Shown one piece after another: positions 24,140 to 35,144 of a stretch of DNA of 64,000 nt (positions within the stretch are counted from its first letter, which is position 1; every line of letters begins with the position of its first letter). This DNA is from Marthasterias glacialis. Taxonomy: Eukaryota > Echinodermata > Asteroidea > Forcipulatida > Asteriidae. A model generated the notes under the pieces. The model was not told the origin of the DNA and searched no databases. It worked only from the letters and a program-made list of their open reading frames with translations. The DNA lies in contig OU452222.1 in NCBI GenBank assembly GCA_911728455.2, positions 3,415,592-3,479,591 of the forward strand, read 5' to 3'. The position numbers and the translations under genes are program-made.

Positions 24140-24950
24140 CTAAATGCCAAGAAAATAAAAACAACAATTTGTAAAAGGGGTGTGATGTTGTTTTCCTTCG
24201 ATTGAAGCATCAATTAAAAAATGCTTTGACCATAAAAGGGCACACCCACATATGCTTTATATCTTGTGGTTTTAAACAATAAGCATAATAAAAGAGATGG
24301 CCCTTGTTTTTCTTATCTCGCCTGTCTACTAGGGGTATACTATCAAGTGGGGATTCTCAAGTTGAGACTGTGGCTTAAGTACGGTGCTGGACTGGAGACT
24401 GCTTGGGCAGTAGTAGCGCATCGCTACCGGTACAGTCTCCTGATAACTTGGGTCTGTCCCGGGGGAGGTGTCTTTTTCCCAATAGTTACAGGATAAGTTT
24501 TCCCCATTTCATTAAATATTCTCAACAACACACAGAAAAGAAAAGTACACACCTCTACAACTCAAGACTGTTTAACTTCTCTTTTAAACAGTTGGCCTGA
24601 TTACACGCAAAAGTCTCCCCTAACTGGAAATGGAAGCAGTGTACAGATGCCTTTGTGTAAAATCAGAATACTGGAGCAAAGGTCGCCCGATTCACCAACA
24701 CAAAGACAAAACATGGTGTCAAAATTTTGCCATTTTTGGTGGCCATTAAAAACTATCGGAGGTGGTTTTTGTGTAATCCCCAATTCCAGACCTTAGTCCT
24801 TTTGTTTCAAGAAGAGGATTACGAGACATCGAGACGCTTCCACCATTAATTATTTATTGTATTTTGGCTCAACGGAGTTAAGTCAGAGTGAGCTGGGAAA
24901 CAAACCATGGTTTCGTTTTTAGCACCAATCCTTTAAATATGTATGTTTTG

Positions 24951-25920
24951 TAATTGTTATGATACCCTTAGAAAATTCTAGTTTACTTGATTACAAATAG
25001 TATACTATTCTGGAAAATCTAGACTTGCTTGGAATATTTGGATACGGAAGAGTAAAGATCTCTCAAAGTTTTTTGAGATTAAGTGATGTCAAAAGAAGGC
25101 CCCAGAGCATATGGAAATTATGATGTAATCTCCTAGAATCAGTTTCGAGAAGATTCTTTCAAGATTGGTATAAAAAGAATCTGGGTTTGAATCTGGTGTG
25201 AATCTGGGTTTAAGGAGGCTGATTTAGTTTGTGGAGTATGGGAAAGTATTCTGCGAGTATTTTGTGAAGGTTGATTCATTTTTGTAGAGAGTCTATGCAG
25301 AGAGTTTTTTCCCTCGAATTGAAGTTTCATCCGTACGGGACTGTGTCTAACAGACAGCAGAGTTCGGACGCTGTTGTTGAGAGTCAAAGTTTGACTTATC
25401 GTCCCATCATCTTGGGGATACGGAGAGGTTGGAGGTCTCAGCTGTCTTCGTGTAAGCAACCAAACTGTTTTGTAGGTGTGTGGGGCGCACACAAATTCGA
25501 TGCAAGAACTGCACTGTAGTATTATTAGAACTGTTACGAAGGACTGATTTCAAGTTTGAAGAGATCGCGTTGAGTTTTGGGATAAAAGGGGAGCACCCGT
25601 TTCGAGGTCCAAAGAGATAGCACGTGTTTAAGAGGAAAGACAACAAGGGTCTTTCAGCCTCGCCTAGTGTCTTGTCAAGGAAGTAGATGTAAGAACTTTT
25701 TGTTTTAATTGTATAAGATTCAAATCTTGTGTAAGAACATTTAGAAATTATTACTTGATTCTTAGTTGATTCTTGCGTGATAAATAAACAAATCTTTGTA
25801 TTTTATTTGCTAGGGTAATATTCCTGGTGTAATCTTGTTTGATTTCTTTTGTTGCGTCTAGAAATTTCTCTGGAGATTTTAGGGGATCCGAATTCATAGA
25901 TTTTTGGATCGTAACACAAT
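24951..25920 (+). mobile_element. Solo LTR 2
   Basis: The insert 24955-25916 (962 bp) begins TGTTATGATACC and ends GGATCGTAACA, so TGTTA/TAACA ends. The flanks are TAAT and CAAT, a likely 4-bp duplication with one mismatch. A polyadenylation-type AATAAA lies near 25783, followed by GT/T-rich sequence, which fits an R/U5 region read on the plus strand. The interrupted array unit resumes at 25917. It differs in sequence from solo LTR 1. ORFs inside it are not supported. Confidence 0.75.
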
Positions 25921-26161
25921 TTACAGTGCAAAAAACAAAACCAACGATGCTATCAAGAGAATCTTTGTTCTCTTGGCTTTGTCAAGTCTGGGTTTCTTTT
26001 GTGCCAGCTATTTTAAAGAAAAATGATTCCGGCTATTCCAACAAAATTCAAACCGGGGTCTGGGAAAAAGAATCCAGGTGGCAACTGGTTAAAGTATAAT
26101 GTCATCAAACTGTCCAAAATCGGTGCATGCATCTCAAATGAATGGTTGTTCATAACTTTAC

Positions 26162-26282
26162 CTGTTGATGGAGAATACATCCTTGAGTCTTGATGCTGGA
26201 CAGCATGTAGATAAGACATCTCCTTTGGCGATTAGAATTCATCTGGCAATGAATGGCATGTCTGTAGCTAGCCTAAATTCAA
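26162..26282 (-). other. Exon-like segment, array copy 8 (decayed)
   Basis: 121 bp because of a short internal duplication. A 1-nt deletion also breaks the conserved frame. Splice-like borders persist. Confidence 0.25.
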
Positions 26283-26438
26283 AGAAATAAAAATAAAAAT
26301 TTTTGAAAGGGGTGTTATGTTGTTTTCCTTCAATTGCAGTATGAATAAAGTAATGCTTTGACCATAAGAGATCGAGAGCACTATATGCTTATATCAAGCA
26401 GTTTCAAACAATAAGCATAGTAACAGAGATGGCCAAGG

Positions 26439-27318
26439 TGTTTGGAGTACGAGTTGGTTGGAGTGCGAGTTGATTGGAGTTTGAGTTTTTTGTGAGCGCG
26501 AGTTGATCAGAGTGCAAGTTGGTTGGAATACGAATTGATTGGAGTGTGAGACGGTTGGATTCGAGTTGGTTGGAGTGCGGGTTGATTGGAGTTTGAGTTG
26601 GTTGGAGTACGAGTTGATTAGAGTACGGGTTGGTGGGAGCGCAAGTTGGTTGTAGTACGAGTTGGTTGGAGTGCGAGTTGGGTAGAGTATGAGTTGATTA
26701 GAGTACAAGTTTTTGGGAGTATGAGTTGGTTGGAGTATGAGTTGGTTGGAGTAAAAGTTGGTTGGAGTATGAGTTGGTCGGAGTACAAGTTGGTTGGAGT
26801 ATGAGTTGATTGGAGCATGAGTGGTTGGAGTACGAGTTGGTTGGAGTACGATTTGGTCGGAGCATGAGTTGGTTAGAGTACTAGTTGGTTGGAGTTTGAG
26901 TTGATTGGAGCATGAGTGGTTGGAGTACGAGTTGGTTGGAGTACGAGTTGGTTGGTGTACATCCGAGTTGGTTGGAGTACGTGTTTGTTGGAGAACGAGT
27001 TGATTGTCGAACCTACATGTACGAGTTGGTCGGAGTATGAGTTTGTTGGACTACAAGTTGGTTGGAGTATGAGTTGATTGGAGCATGAGTGGTTGGAGTA
27101 CGAGTTGGTTGGAGTACGAGTTGGTTGGAGCATGAGTTGGTTGGTGTACGTCCGAGTTGGTTGGGGTACGTGTTTGTTGGAGCGCGAGTTGATTGTCGAA
27201 CCTACATATGTACGAGTTGGTTGGAGTATGAGTTGGTTGGAGTACGAGTTGGTCGGATTGCGAGTTGGTTGGAGTACAGGTTGATTGGAGTATGAATGGA
27301 TGGAGTACGAGTTGGTTT
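26439..27318 (+). repeat. 16-bp minisatellite (GAGTTGGTTGGAGTAC)n
   Basis: About 55 degenerate units of the 16-mer. A higher-order period of about 190 bp is visible: the stretch containing TTGATTGTCGAACCTACAT occurs near 26999 and 27188. Open frames with repeated NQL/PTRTP or WLEYELVGV wording are artefacts of this repeat. Confidence 0.95.
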
Positions 27319-28055
27319 ATTTTTTAGTATGAGTTACTTGGATTACGAGGATTATCTCCAAGTAATTAGTTCATTGTTGCATAGTTGTAGAGGGAACCCG
27401 ACAAAGCGTGGTTGTCGAACCAACTTTTAAATGTTGAGACTGGTGTTCAATTTCCCAATGTACATATAACACTATTGACAAGCACTATTTGAATCCCAAC
27501 CATGAGAAACAACCATTCTCAAAGTGGATGCACAATCATTATTGGGGCTAGATGAAGAGTCCAGATTAAGGACATAACTTCACTATATCCATCAAACTCA
27601 TCAGCTTTTTAAAACATACTCGCTCAACTCTGAGGTTTCTTTTGAGTATGGAGGGAATTTTAGTTATAAACCAATTTTAAAAATTCAAGGTATTAAACAA
27701 TAAGGCTATGGACTGTTCTAAAGAAAGAAAAGGTGTGTGGAGTATTGGTACTATATGAGGTTGTTATGCTGTAACGTACATGCCCATCACGTTTGCACAC
27801 CTAGGGTGCCTTTCTCGAAATCAGATCTCGCTAAAATTAGGCTCTAAGACTACATGTTCTTTGTAATCTCAGTGGAGCTCTTGGCTATTCTCAAAATTCA
27901 CTCCTAATAAAAGAAGAAAAAAAATCAAAATTGATGATAACTTGTGGTCATTCAGAACCCTTAAAAATTGGCGCCGCCTTTCGAAAACAAAGACTCGCTG
28001 CTCTATGTTTACACATGAACTGTTGGTTATCGTGGAGCAGCGTTGTGCTTGCATC
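27319..28055. other. Non-coding DNA, no gene seen
   Basis: No supported feature. The short minus-strand ORF at 27869-28054 runs into the adjacent MITE border and is not credible. Confidence 0.5.
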
Positions 28056-28688
28056 TAAAGATGCATTGCCCGATTTTGGGTTAAAGGATTGAAAAATCAA
28101 TTTCATTGAGCGAACGAATTTAAAAAGTTTATATGTTTGTGTAACGAAAAATATAAAAAACTAAGAATTCTGATATCAGGAACTCGAGAGTGCACAATCC
28201 GAACAATAACTACCACCGGCTCTCTGCTGCAAACACACTGTGCGGGTTGGTAGGATAGGGAGAAGGCTGCCGCAAGTCAATTGACGATCACACGGACCAG
28301 TCGTCCGGATGGTTTTGACCACTTCCTACAAGATGAAGACTCGCGGCAGCAGAAAACGAACCAGAGGACGACCAACATTGTACACCGTGTACAATGTGCA
28401 CCACACATACAACCGGTCGAATTGTCGTTCCGAATTATGCTGCTTGAATACAAGCATGAATATTGATATCCTGTGCTTCTGCAATATGCAAATGACGGAT
28501 TAAAAAGCTGGCCCAGCCTTGTATTCATTTATGTTTTTAATTAACTGCCACTTATCCTTGACATATTTTTCTAATTCAAAGTATCAAATGAAAGCTCATA
28601 ACTTTTTATACCTCGTATAATTAGCAATTAGAAAGGTAAATATATTTTTGACCCCCAAATCGGCCTGAAATCGGGCAATGCATCTTTA
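28056..28688. mobile_element. TA-flanked MITE (Tc1/mariner-type)
   Basis: Perfect 19-bp terminal inverted repeats AAGATGCATTGCCCGATTT at 28058-28076 and 28668-28686. TA dinucleotides lie directly outside both ends (28056-28057 and 28687-28688). The 629-bp interior has no transposase. TA target duplications are the mark of Tc1/mariner-type transposition, and some other superfamilies also use TA. Confidence 0.75.
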
Positions 28689-29119
28689 ATAAGACCAAAG
28701 TTCATGCAAACACAGCAAACAGTCACAACCGGGGCTACAATTTGCCCCCGCTTGACACAACATTTCATCTGACAACCAGGTGTTAGACACAGTGGCAAGT
28801 GGTGTGACCAGAGGGGGCAAGACAAACTATGGCAATTCACATGTGTACTTTTGACTAACAAGTGCCCCTTAGATATTTACAAAAAAGGTAATGAAACCTG
28901 TATCGGCAACACTAAGAAACTTGGGTCACATTTCATCCAATTATATGTAGTCTTAATTGGCGATGCTAGTTTTTGTATCAGTCACTGACAGAGGGCGCAA
29001 CTTGGAGGGACTGAGCAAGTTTACGAATCTGGATCAAACTAGCGTCTTGACAAGTTTGGCACAACTGCCTGCCTTTTTAGCGTGTTTTTACTATTATGTA
29101 GTCATTTTATTGTTCAGCG
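28689..29119. other. Non-coding DNA, no gene seen
   Basis: No supported gene. The small plus-strand ORF 28957-29160 reads into the adjacent retroelement-like tail. Confidence 0.4.
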
Positions 29120-29187
29120 CATTTGAACAAACTTATTTGGAATTTGCGCTTTATAAATGAATAAATTATTATTATTATTATTATTTT
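29120..29187 (+). repeat. (ATT)n tail resembling a retroelement 3' end
   Basis: GCGCTTTATAAATGAATAAA followed by about seven ATT units. A similar arrangement (GGCACTTTATAAACATTATT then ATT repeats) is at 47185-47232. Such tails are common at 3' ends of SINE or LINE copies; no body could be assigned. Confidence 0.4.
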
Positions 29188-30039
29188 GCCAGGCAGATCA
29201 AAACGAGGCTTATCTACATAATTTGTGTTTAAGCATCCACCAATAGAGTGTATCAGATGTGTATGGTACCTAGAAAAATGTGATGTTAACGTTCAAGAAA
29301 CCTTCCACCATTCACATAGGGACACAGGGGAACAGTCTAGGCCGCTGTCTGCCCGTCATTGTGTGCGTTTCATTTTATGAATAATCAAGCCACGGTCATA
29401 ACAAAAAAATGTGGGCGGGTTCCAGTGCCAAAAGCGTCAAGATTTCCATTTTGATCCAGATGTTTGTTTGATACAGATATCTCTTCTCCAGTAATTCGTG
29501 TTGCAAAATCGGCGAGTACGTTAACAAAACTAACATTCCCAATTAAGACTAGCAATTCTATTGATGTTTTCCTTTTAATAGGGGACAGAGTAAATGAATG
29601 CATGAATAAATGTTTCTGACCGCTGTACTAATTACTGAATCAGCTCGGCTTTGTTTAAAGTAAATCAGACTAAGTCCAGTTAGAGTCCAACTCAGGAAAT
29701 AGAATTCCTGGGATTTATTATAAATACAGTTACAATGTCTGTGAGACTGCCTGCATGAAAAATGTTGGGTGTCATTGCCCAATGGGGAAGTTTGCATTTC
29801 TTTGACAGCTCAAACAACTTCCTCGTATTTTACTTATGTCTCAAGTTTTGGGGAAACTGGTGTCATGCTTTCCAATAACACCTTTAGGCCGTATGTTTCT
29901 TTTTTTGCATAGTATTAGTAAGTATTAGCCCAGGTTTGACTCTTCCGATGTATACAACGCAATGGGGTTCAGGATATAAGGTCTCCTGCCATTGCGAATT
30001 TTACAATTTTTTTTTTTATATTTATCCATGATGGAGGAA
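29188..30039. other. Non-coding DNA, no gene seen
   Basis: No supported gene or RNA. Confidence 0.5.
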
Positions 30040-30160
30040 GCTGTTCCGCTGAAGCTTCATTCACATCCCACTGTCCGGAATTCCAAGACTCCTGCATTCG
30101 GAATCGTTAACTTCGTCCTTGGGTGACATTATTTAAAAATGCACTTTGGCAAAAATGCCG
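30040..30160 (+). repeat. Short repeat, copy 1 (pairs with 31790-31905)
   Basis: It shares GGAATTCCAAGACT, AACTTCGTCCTTGG/AATTTTGTCCTTGA and GGGT-x-ACATTATTT with 31818-31893 in the same order and orientation. This is a dispersed repeat of unknown type. Confidence 0.6.
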
Positions 30161-31789
30161 TATCCGGCTGCCACTGGTACTTCATCTCCCTTAATTTAGG
30201 TCAAACTATCCTTCCTTGTCCAGAAAGGTTGAAAGAATGTATACAGAGAGGAACAGGCACTTTGAATGAGTACAAAGTGTCGAAATCATGAAAAATAAGC
30301 CATTTTCACGTCTACGTTGGGCTTTAAGACGCTACTCGTTAAATGCCATTTTAGTTTTTTTGGGCATGATTTGCCGAATGCGCAAAAGTGCAGGAGAGAG
30401 TGATGGTCCAACTTTGTGCAGAAAATACCCCAGGTTTCTTCCAATTCTTTCTGTGAAAATCTTTCACTTACTTGGTCTCATACCAAACCATCATTATGGC
30501 AATCAATCAAATTAGTAACTCACCATTACGCTTTGTGGTAGCCGTGTCCTTGGAACTCAGTAAAACCTTGAATTTTTGTTGGAGAATAAGGCACTGCGAT
30601 TGCGAAGACGTTCTTACGCCGGTCGTTCCGTCTTCAAATTCAAGCGCGGCAGCTGCTATAGTGCTAGGCTACGGACGGTGCCGCCCTCTAGCAGTGCTGC
30701 TTGTATTACATTACTCTTTGATATTCTTAGGAAAGTAAGAAATGCATTGTTGTAAGGCGCCCTCTTTTGAAAACAAATGTAAACCAACCGACACGAGCAC
30801 GTAGTCGATGTGCGCACGCAACCTTAGATTTTCGACAGGGCGAGGACACGCGACAAAATGTGGGCAAGGTAAATTTCCATTTTGTCTTCATTTATCACAG
30901 TTGTACCTTTATTAAAATGCATAATAACATATCTATAGATGTTTCTTGTTTAAATATTAAAACTGATAGTCTTGCATACTATAACTTCTCAGAGTACCAA
31001 CACATTATGAGTTTTTGGTGGTCGCGAAAATATTTCGAATATGGCGGACTTACCCGCCATGATATAGGCCTACCAGAATACAGATAGGGAGGCCGGCATG
31101 TTTCCTTTTTACTTTTAGGAACCCCACAAGTTTATTACCATTACTGCAGGGAAAAAATTCAGCTCAATAGCGGGAATTACAGAGAAGCTCTCGTCATTTA
31201 GTCTAAACCCTCAAAATTAGGTGTTTTCAGTCTGTCTTTGTCACTGTCAGTGTCAATGTCGGCATTAGTCCTAGCTTGGAGGAATGAAATAGTCCTAGAC
31301 CTAGGCCCAGTATTACTGGGGCACTGTACTCCTTTTTTGAGATTTTGACATTATTGGTTGTACTATAGCGCCCCAGTTCGTAATGTCTGTGGGAGCTCTG
31401 ACGAAGCGGAGTTTTTATGAATCTGACATCAAGTACAACTACTATTTCCTAACAAAAAGAATTGGTGTTTGCTGATGCCCTGACTTGCATATTGTTTTGC
31501 GCAGTCAACGCAGGATACCAGCTGTGTAGAGCACGCGCTCGGCCAATCATGACCGATGGAACTTCTAGACTTTACAGTGTGGATTACATGTTGACGTATG
31601 GGGACTGGTATCCTAGTAGTTATCGCACAGGGGGAATTGAGGGAAAAAGTTTGCCAAAAGAAGTAAGTTTCGATTCGAAAGTTGATGTCTGGTTTTTGAT
31701 AATTGGGTTCGTTGGGCCAAGAAGCCGAGGTAGTCCAGCGTGTATCGGCACAATGTATGGGGCTATATTTCTATATTTCTACCTGATGT
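30161..31789. other. Low-evidence region with one 132-codon ORF
   Basis: The only long frame is 31462-31860 plus, 132 codons. Its 3' half runs into a dispersed repeat. I recognise no domain and see no clear splice or promoter signals, so I do not call it a gene. GCCGCCCTCTAGCAGTG at 30680-30696 resembles the CCCTCTAGC motif of the dispersed repeat tails at 4550 and 62630. Confidence 0.35.
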
Positions 31790-31905
31790 GGGAAGCTGAA
31801 ACTTTGTTCACATATTCCCTATGTCTGGAATTCCAAGACTACAGGGTCCAGAATTGCTAATTTTGTCCTTGATGACCTTGGGTAACATTATTTCAGAAAG
31901 TAGAC
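31790..31905 (+). repeat. Short repeat, copy 2
   Basis: Partner of the repeat at 30040-30160. Confidence 0.6.
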
Positions 31906-31926
31906 TCAAATAGTAACCCCATAAAT

Positions 31927-32335
31927 AGTGCCAACAGGCACGTAGGAAGATGATTCTACCAGGGGCGGCCAGAAAATAAAATCTCTCCATGGGGAGTCCA
32001 AGGCATGTGAGCGCAATTCACAAGCGTGCGAGCGCAAAATGCGAAGCCTGTATGGGCCCCGGGAAAAGTTTGGAAAGCTTGATGCTCTGTAGTGTATCCT
32101 AAGCCTCACTGGAACACTTTTTGAGCAGCAGATATTTTTAAAATTTCAGCACCTTTCAAGGTTAAAGGGCCCATGAAGTACATTTTTGTTTAAATACATT
32201 TTTATCAAATATCCATGCATAAGGCGGTTCAAGGAAAATAAAAATTTATAAGATTTAAGATTCTATTTTTCTTTATTTAGGGAGGGGGGCCCTGGCCCCC
32301 CCCCCCCCCCAGCCCCCTGGTTCCTGCGTGCATGG
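31927..32335. mobile_element. MITE-like segment, copy 2
   Basis: Begins near GCACGTAGGAA and ends near TTCCTGCGTGC, imperfect 11-bp inverted ends. It is related to 16697-17012 by GGGCCCCGGGAAA, GATGCTCTGT and TTTTTGAGCA in the same order. It has a poly-C run near its right end and no coding region. Confidence 0.6.
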
Positions 32336-33556
32336 CCAATACGCTGGACTACCTTCGCTTCTTGGCCCTTTGAACACTATTGATCAAATTCAGACATCAA
32401 CTTTAGAATCAAAACTTTTTTTGCCCAAATGTTTCCACTGATGATCTCTTCGTCATTGTGCGAGAGTCTCAAGTACATTAGATCCGAGGCATAAAGACTT
32501 ATTTTGGTGGAATTTTATGACAAATCTCAGAGCTGATACAGACACATTTAAACACTGTTGGAGCCATGATGGTTGCTGTTGTGCATGTGAGCTGTATAGC
32601 AGCTATGACTCGTTGTACTCCCCCTCTAGTCTTTATTCCAGCAGTCTTCTTACCCCGAGAGAGACAAATGAGTGACGCTGTCTGTTTGCATTTGGGGACG
32701 ACAAAAGACAGCACACACAACGCAACACGAAAAAGACTAGAGCAGGAGTAGGAGACATAGCGCTGTACAGCGCGCATACACAAGAGCAATCATCATGGTT
32801 CGATGATGTTGAAATTTGTCTATATCTGTTCTGAGATTTGTAGTATTGGCACTATTTATGGGGCTACTCAAATAGCAGCTCTACAGGGTGTATTGTGGCA
32901 ATTGTTTTTTTAAAAAGAACTTGTATTGTGCTTATTTAGTAAATTTCATCCATTGAATACGGTTTGAATAAATAAAAGCTTGATTTACAAATAGTGTTTA
33001 GTAAACAATTTTACAAATCTTGGACTGAAAAATGTCTTGATGATTGAATATTACCCTACCACTGGAATTTTTAGGAATATTTAGATGGTTTTTGAGTGTA
33101 CACACAAATACAGAATAACAAGTTTTTGTGGGGTGACAATGACCTACCCGCCTCCTCACACATGTCTTATACACGCCTCTGGAGACAGATTTTCCTTCCT
33201 TTTTGTTTGTCCGTTATTAAACTACATTATAGGCAGTTTATACGGCAGGCCCCTGTGAGACCAACTCTTGGGTGTGCCTATACTTTTTGTTTTTGGATTT
33301 GATGCTAAAATAAATTTGCCTCAAAAGCTTTAACAGAGAAACTTTGTTGGTGAAAAAAAAAATCAACTTTTGCATGTTAAATTTCCTTTGAGTAATAGAA
33401 ATCTTATTTTTTGTTTCTTGTTGTTTGTTTTTTCTTTTTTTCTGAATCAATGAACAAATTTGAATCACTTTCAACAGACCACTTACGTTTACATAATACG
33501 GCTTTATTTACATTATGTTGGCCCTACAAGTACTTACTGTTTGTTTATTTCTTATG
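32336..33556. other. Non-coding DNA, no gene seen
   Basis: AT-rich sequence with no supported gene. Short ORFs overlap on both strands. Confidence 0.5.
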
Positions 33557-33689
33557 CAGCGTCAACCAACTTCAACACGAATGGTGCTTTTTACCACACA
33601 TCTGTTTACCGTCCCTCCCTTCAGTGGAAGCATGCAAGCACATGGACAAGGAACAGCTCATCACAGCTACAACCTGAAGTTGCTCAGGT
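33557..33689 (+). CDS. Candidate internal exon
   Basis: A pyrimidine-rich stretch ending TTATTTCTTATGCAG precedes an open frame of about 44 codons that reads STNFNTNGAFYHTSVYRPSL and onward. It ends at CTCAG|GTGAGT, a strong donor. The product is not recognised and the composition (S, T, N, Q) is low in information. It could belong to the same transcription unit as the exon at 34735-35144 or be an old retroelement piece. Only splice-type signals support it. Confidence 0.3.
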
Positions 33690-34734
33690 GAGTAATCGTG
33701 TACACTTTAATCCACTGAGCACGGGGGTTCTCAGGGTTCTCAAACATTTTCTGTGCCATCCTGATTAGATTAGTTTCTCAGAGCGGCCACAATAATTTTT
33801 ATTGTGAGTATCATTAGCACAAAGAAATCTTGACTAAACAAAGCCAAGAGAACAAAGGTTCTCATTGAAGCACCAGAATTTCTTGTTTCTTTTTAAAGAA
33901 AATATTAGATTCATTCACCTAAAATCGCAAAATCTCAGCTGTGAGCCATATCCAATAACTGGTCCTGCGGTGCGGCAGGAGATTCTCTGAAATGTCAAGG
34001 CGACCTTCGTCTATTACCCCTTAAAAAACTATGACCCCAAAAGTTTAAGTGAATTGGTTGGTTTAAGTCCCAACTCCAAAATCTCATTCAAAGTTGTCTG
34101 ACTTTGTATGACTTCGTATTTTAGGCCCAAATAACAATTACTTGTCATTGAAATAGGCATACCGTTTTTTAAAAGTCCAAACATTCCAATTTTCAGCATG
34201 GAGAAGAGTATTTTGGAGGATATGGGGGGGGGGCTCTTGCCAAAGACACTAGGGGTTAAGGAAATACATATGACTCAGAAGAACTATGACCTCAACAAGT
34301 GAATTGGTTTTATTCTGTGTTTTTTTTTTATGTGTTTTGTGTAGCTGTGAGCTCTTGCAGGCAAATTAACTCTACATACATTGTATTACTTAGTCTTCAA
34401 TTACCCATTAAAGAAAATGGTTCATTCCTTCATAAAAATGGAAGTTAGCTCTCCCACCATGAAACCACTGAACCAAGTCTTTTATTCCTGAGGTACGGTT
34501 TAGCACACATAAGTGTTTCACATTAAAATAACATTAGTCGCTACAATGCATGATTTTCATCGGCATACTACGATGCCTTGCAGCTGAGTTTTTATCTTCA
34601 AGTAATATTTATATCGGGAAGGATTTTACTGACAGTTATGTCTTCCAAGAAAGGAAAACCCAACGAAAAACAGTTACAAAATGTCAACAGCCAGACCTAC
34701 TTCATAAACCTTGCCTCAGGTTGAACGAACATGA
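33690..34734. other. Intron-like or intergenic DNA
   Basis: No supported gene. A poly-G tract lies near 34227. The ORF at 34550-34786 overlaps the start of the next exon candidate in another frame. Confidence 0.4.
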
Positions 34735-35144
34735 TCTCATGCTCCAGCTCCGCCTCGGGCTTGCGAGTGTCATATTGAAGACATAGAAAGTAGACTGCCT
34801 CATCCAAAATCTGTCAGCAGTAATGGAGAGTCTTCATCTACTCCAGAACCTCCTCATCAGCTGGTACCTCCGGTCTCAAGAGCACCAAACGCTTTCAACT
34901 TAGCGCAAGGCAGATGTGGACATAAACCTCGCCTTGGGTCATCCCTGCCAGGGTCAAATACCTTCCCTGAACAACAATGGACTCTTCCACAGGCTGGCAT
35001 AAATGCTAGCGAGCAGCATTCATACAACATGGGGGTGCCCATGCTGATGATGCCACTGTATCTCTGGCCACTTTCCTGGTACAACGCCCCTCAACAGTGT
35101 CTGACCAACATTGCCCAGCAACATCAAAGTAACCACCAGTATCG
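34735..35144 (+). CDS. Candidate exon with 136-codon open frame
   Basis: The frame is open from just after a TGA (34732-34734) to a consensus donor (CG|GTGAGT, 35145-35150). Six successive 60-base lines stay in register without a stop, which is long for this AT-rich neighbourhood. The product is rich in P, S, Q and N, includes a hydrophobic patch MPMLMMPLYLWPLSW-like near the end, and has no domain I recognise. The acceptor is uncertain: AG at 34746-34747 or at 34815-34816 are options. It lies immediately 5' of a decayed DIRS-like element, so an N-terminal Gag-like piece of that element is the main alternative to a host exon. Confidence 0.35.

Larger units (their letters stand above)
12875..26430. 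repeat. Tandem array of about 1.1-1.4-kb units (8 units, interrupted)
   Basis: The landmark TGTCATCAAACTGTCCAAAA recurs at about 12875, 13973, 16112, 20077, 21441, 22722, 23983 and 26100. After subtracting inserted elements the spacing is roughly 1.1-1.4 kb, except between 16112 and 20077 where the segmental repeat intervenes. Each unit also carries a minus-strand exon-like 108-bp segment. Most carry a segment containing CTCCCCCGGGACAGACC (minus strand), one with AAAGGACAAAGGTCTGGAAT (minus strand), and a plus-strand stretch like 13803-14015. Copies have diverged substantially. The array may derive from repeated exons of a gene or from a dead element; sequence alone does not settle it. Confidence 0.8.

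Noticed and set aside
26394..27295. Proline/threonine-rich or WLEYELVGV repeat proteins on both strands
   Set aside because: Artefacts of the 16-bp minisatellite.
31462..31860. 132-codon ORF as a host gene
   Set aside because: No recognisable domain, no clear gene structure, and its end overlaps a dispersed repeat.
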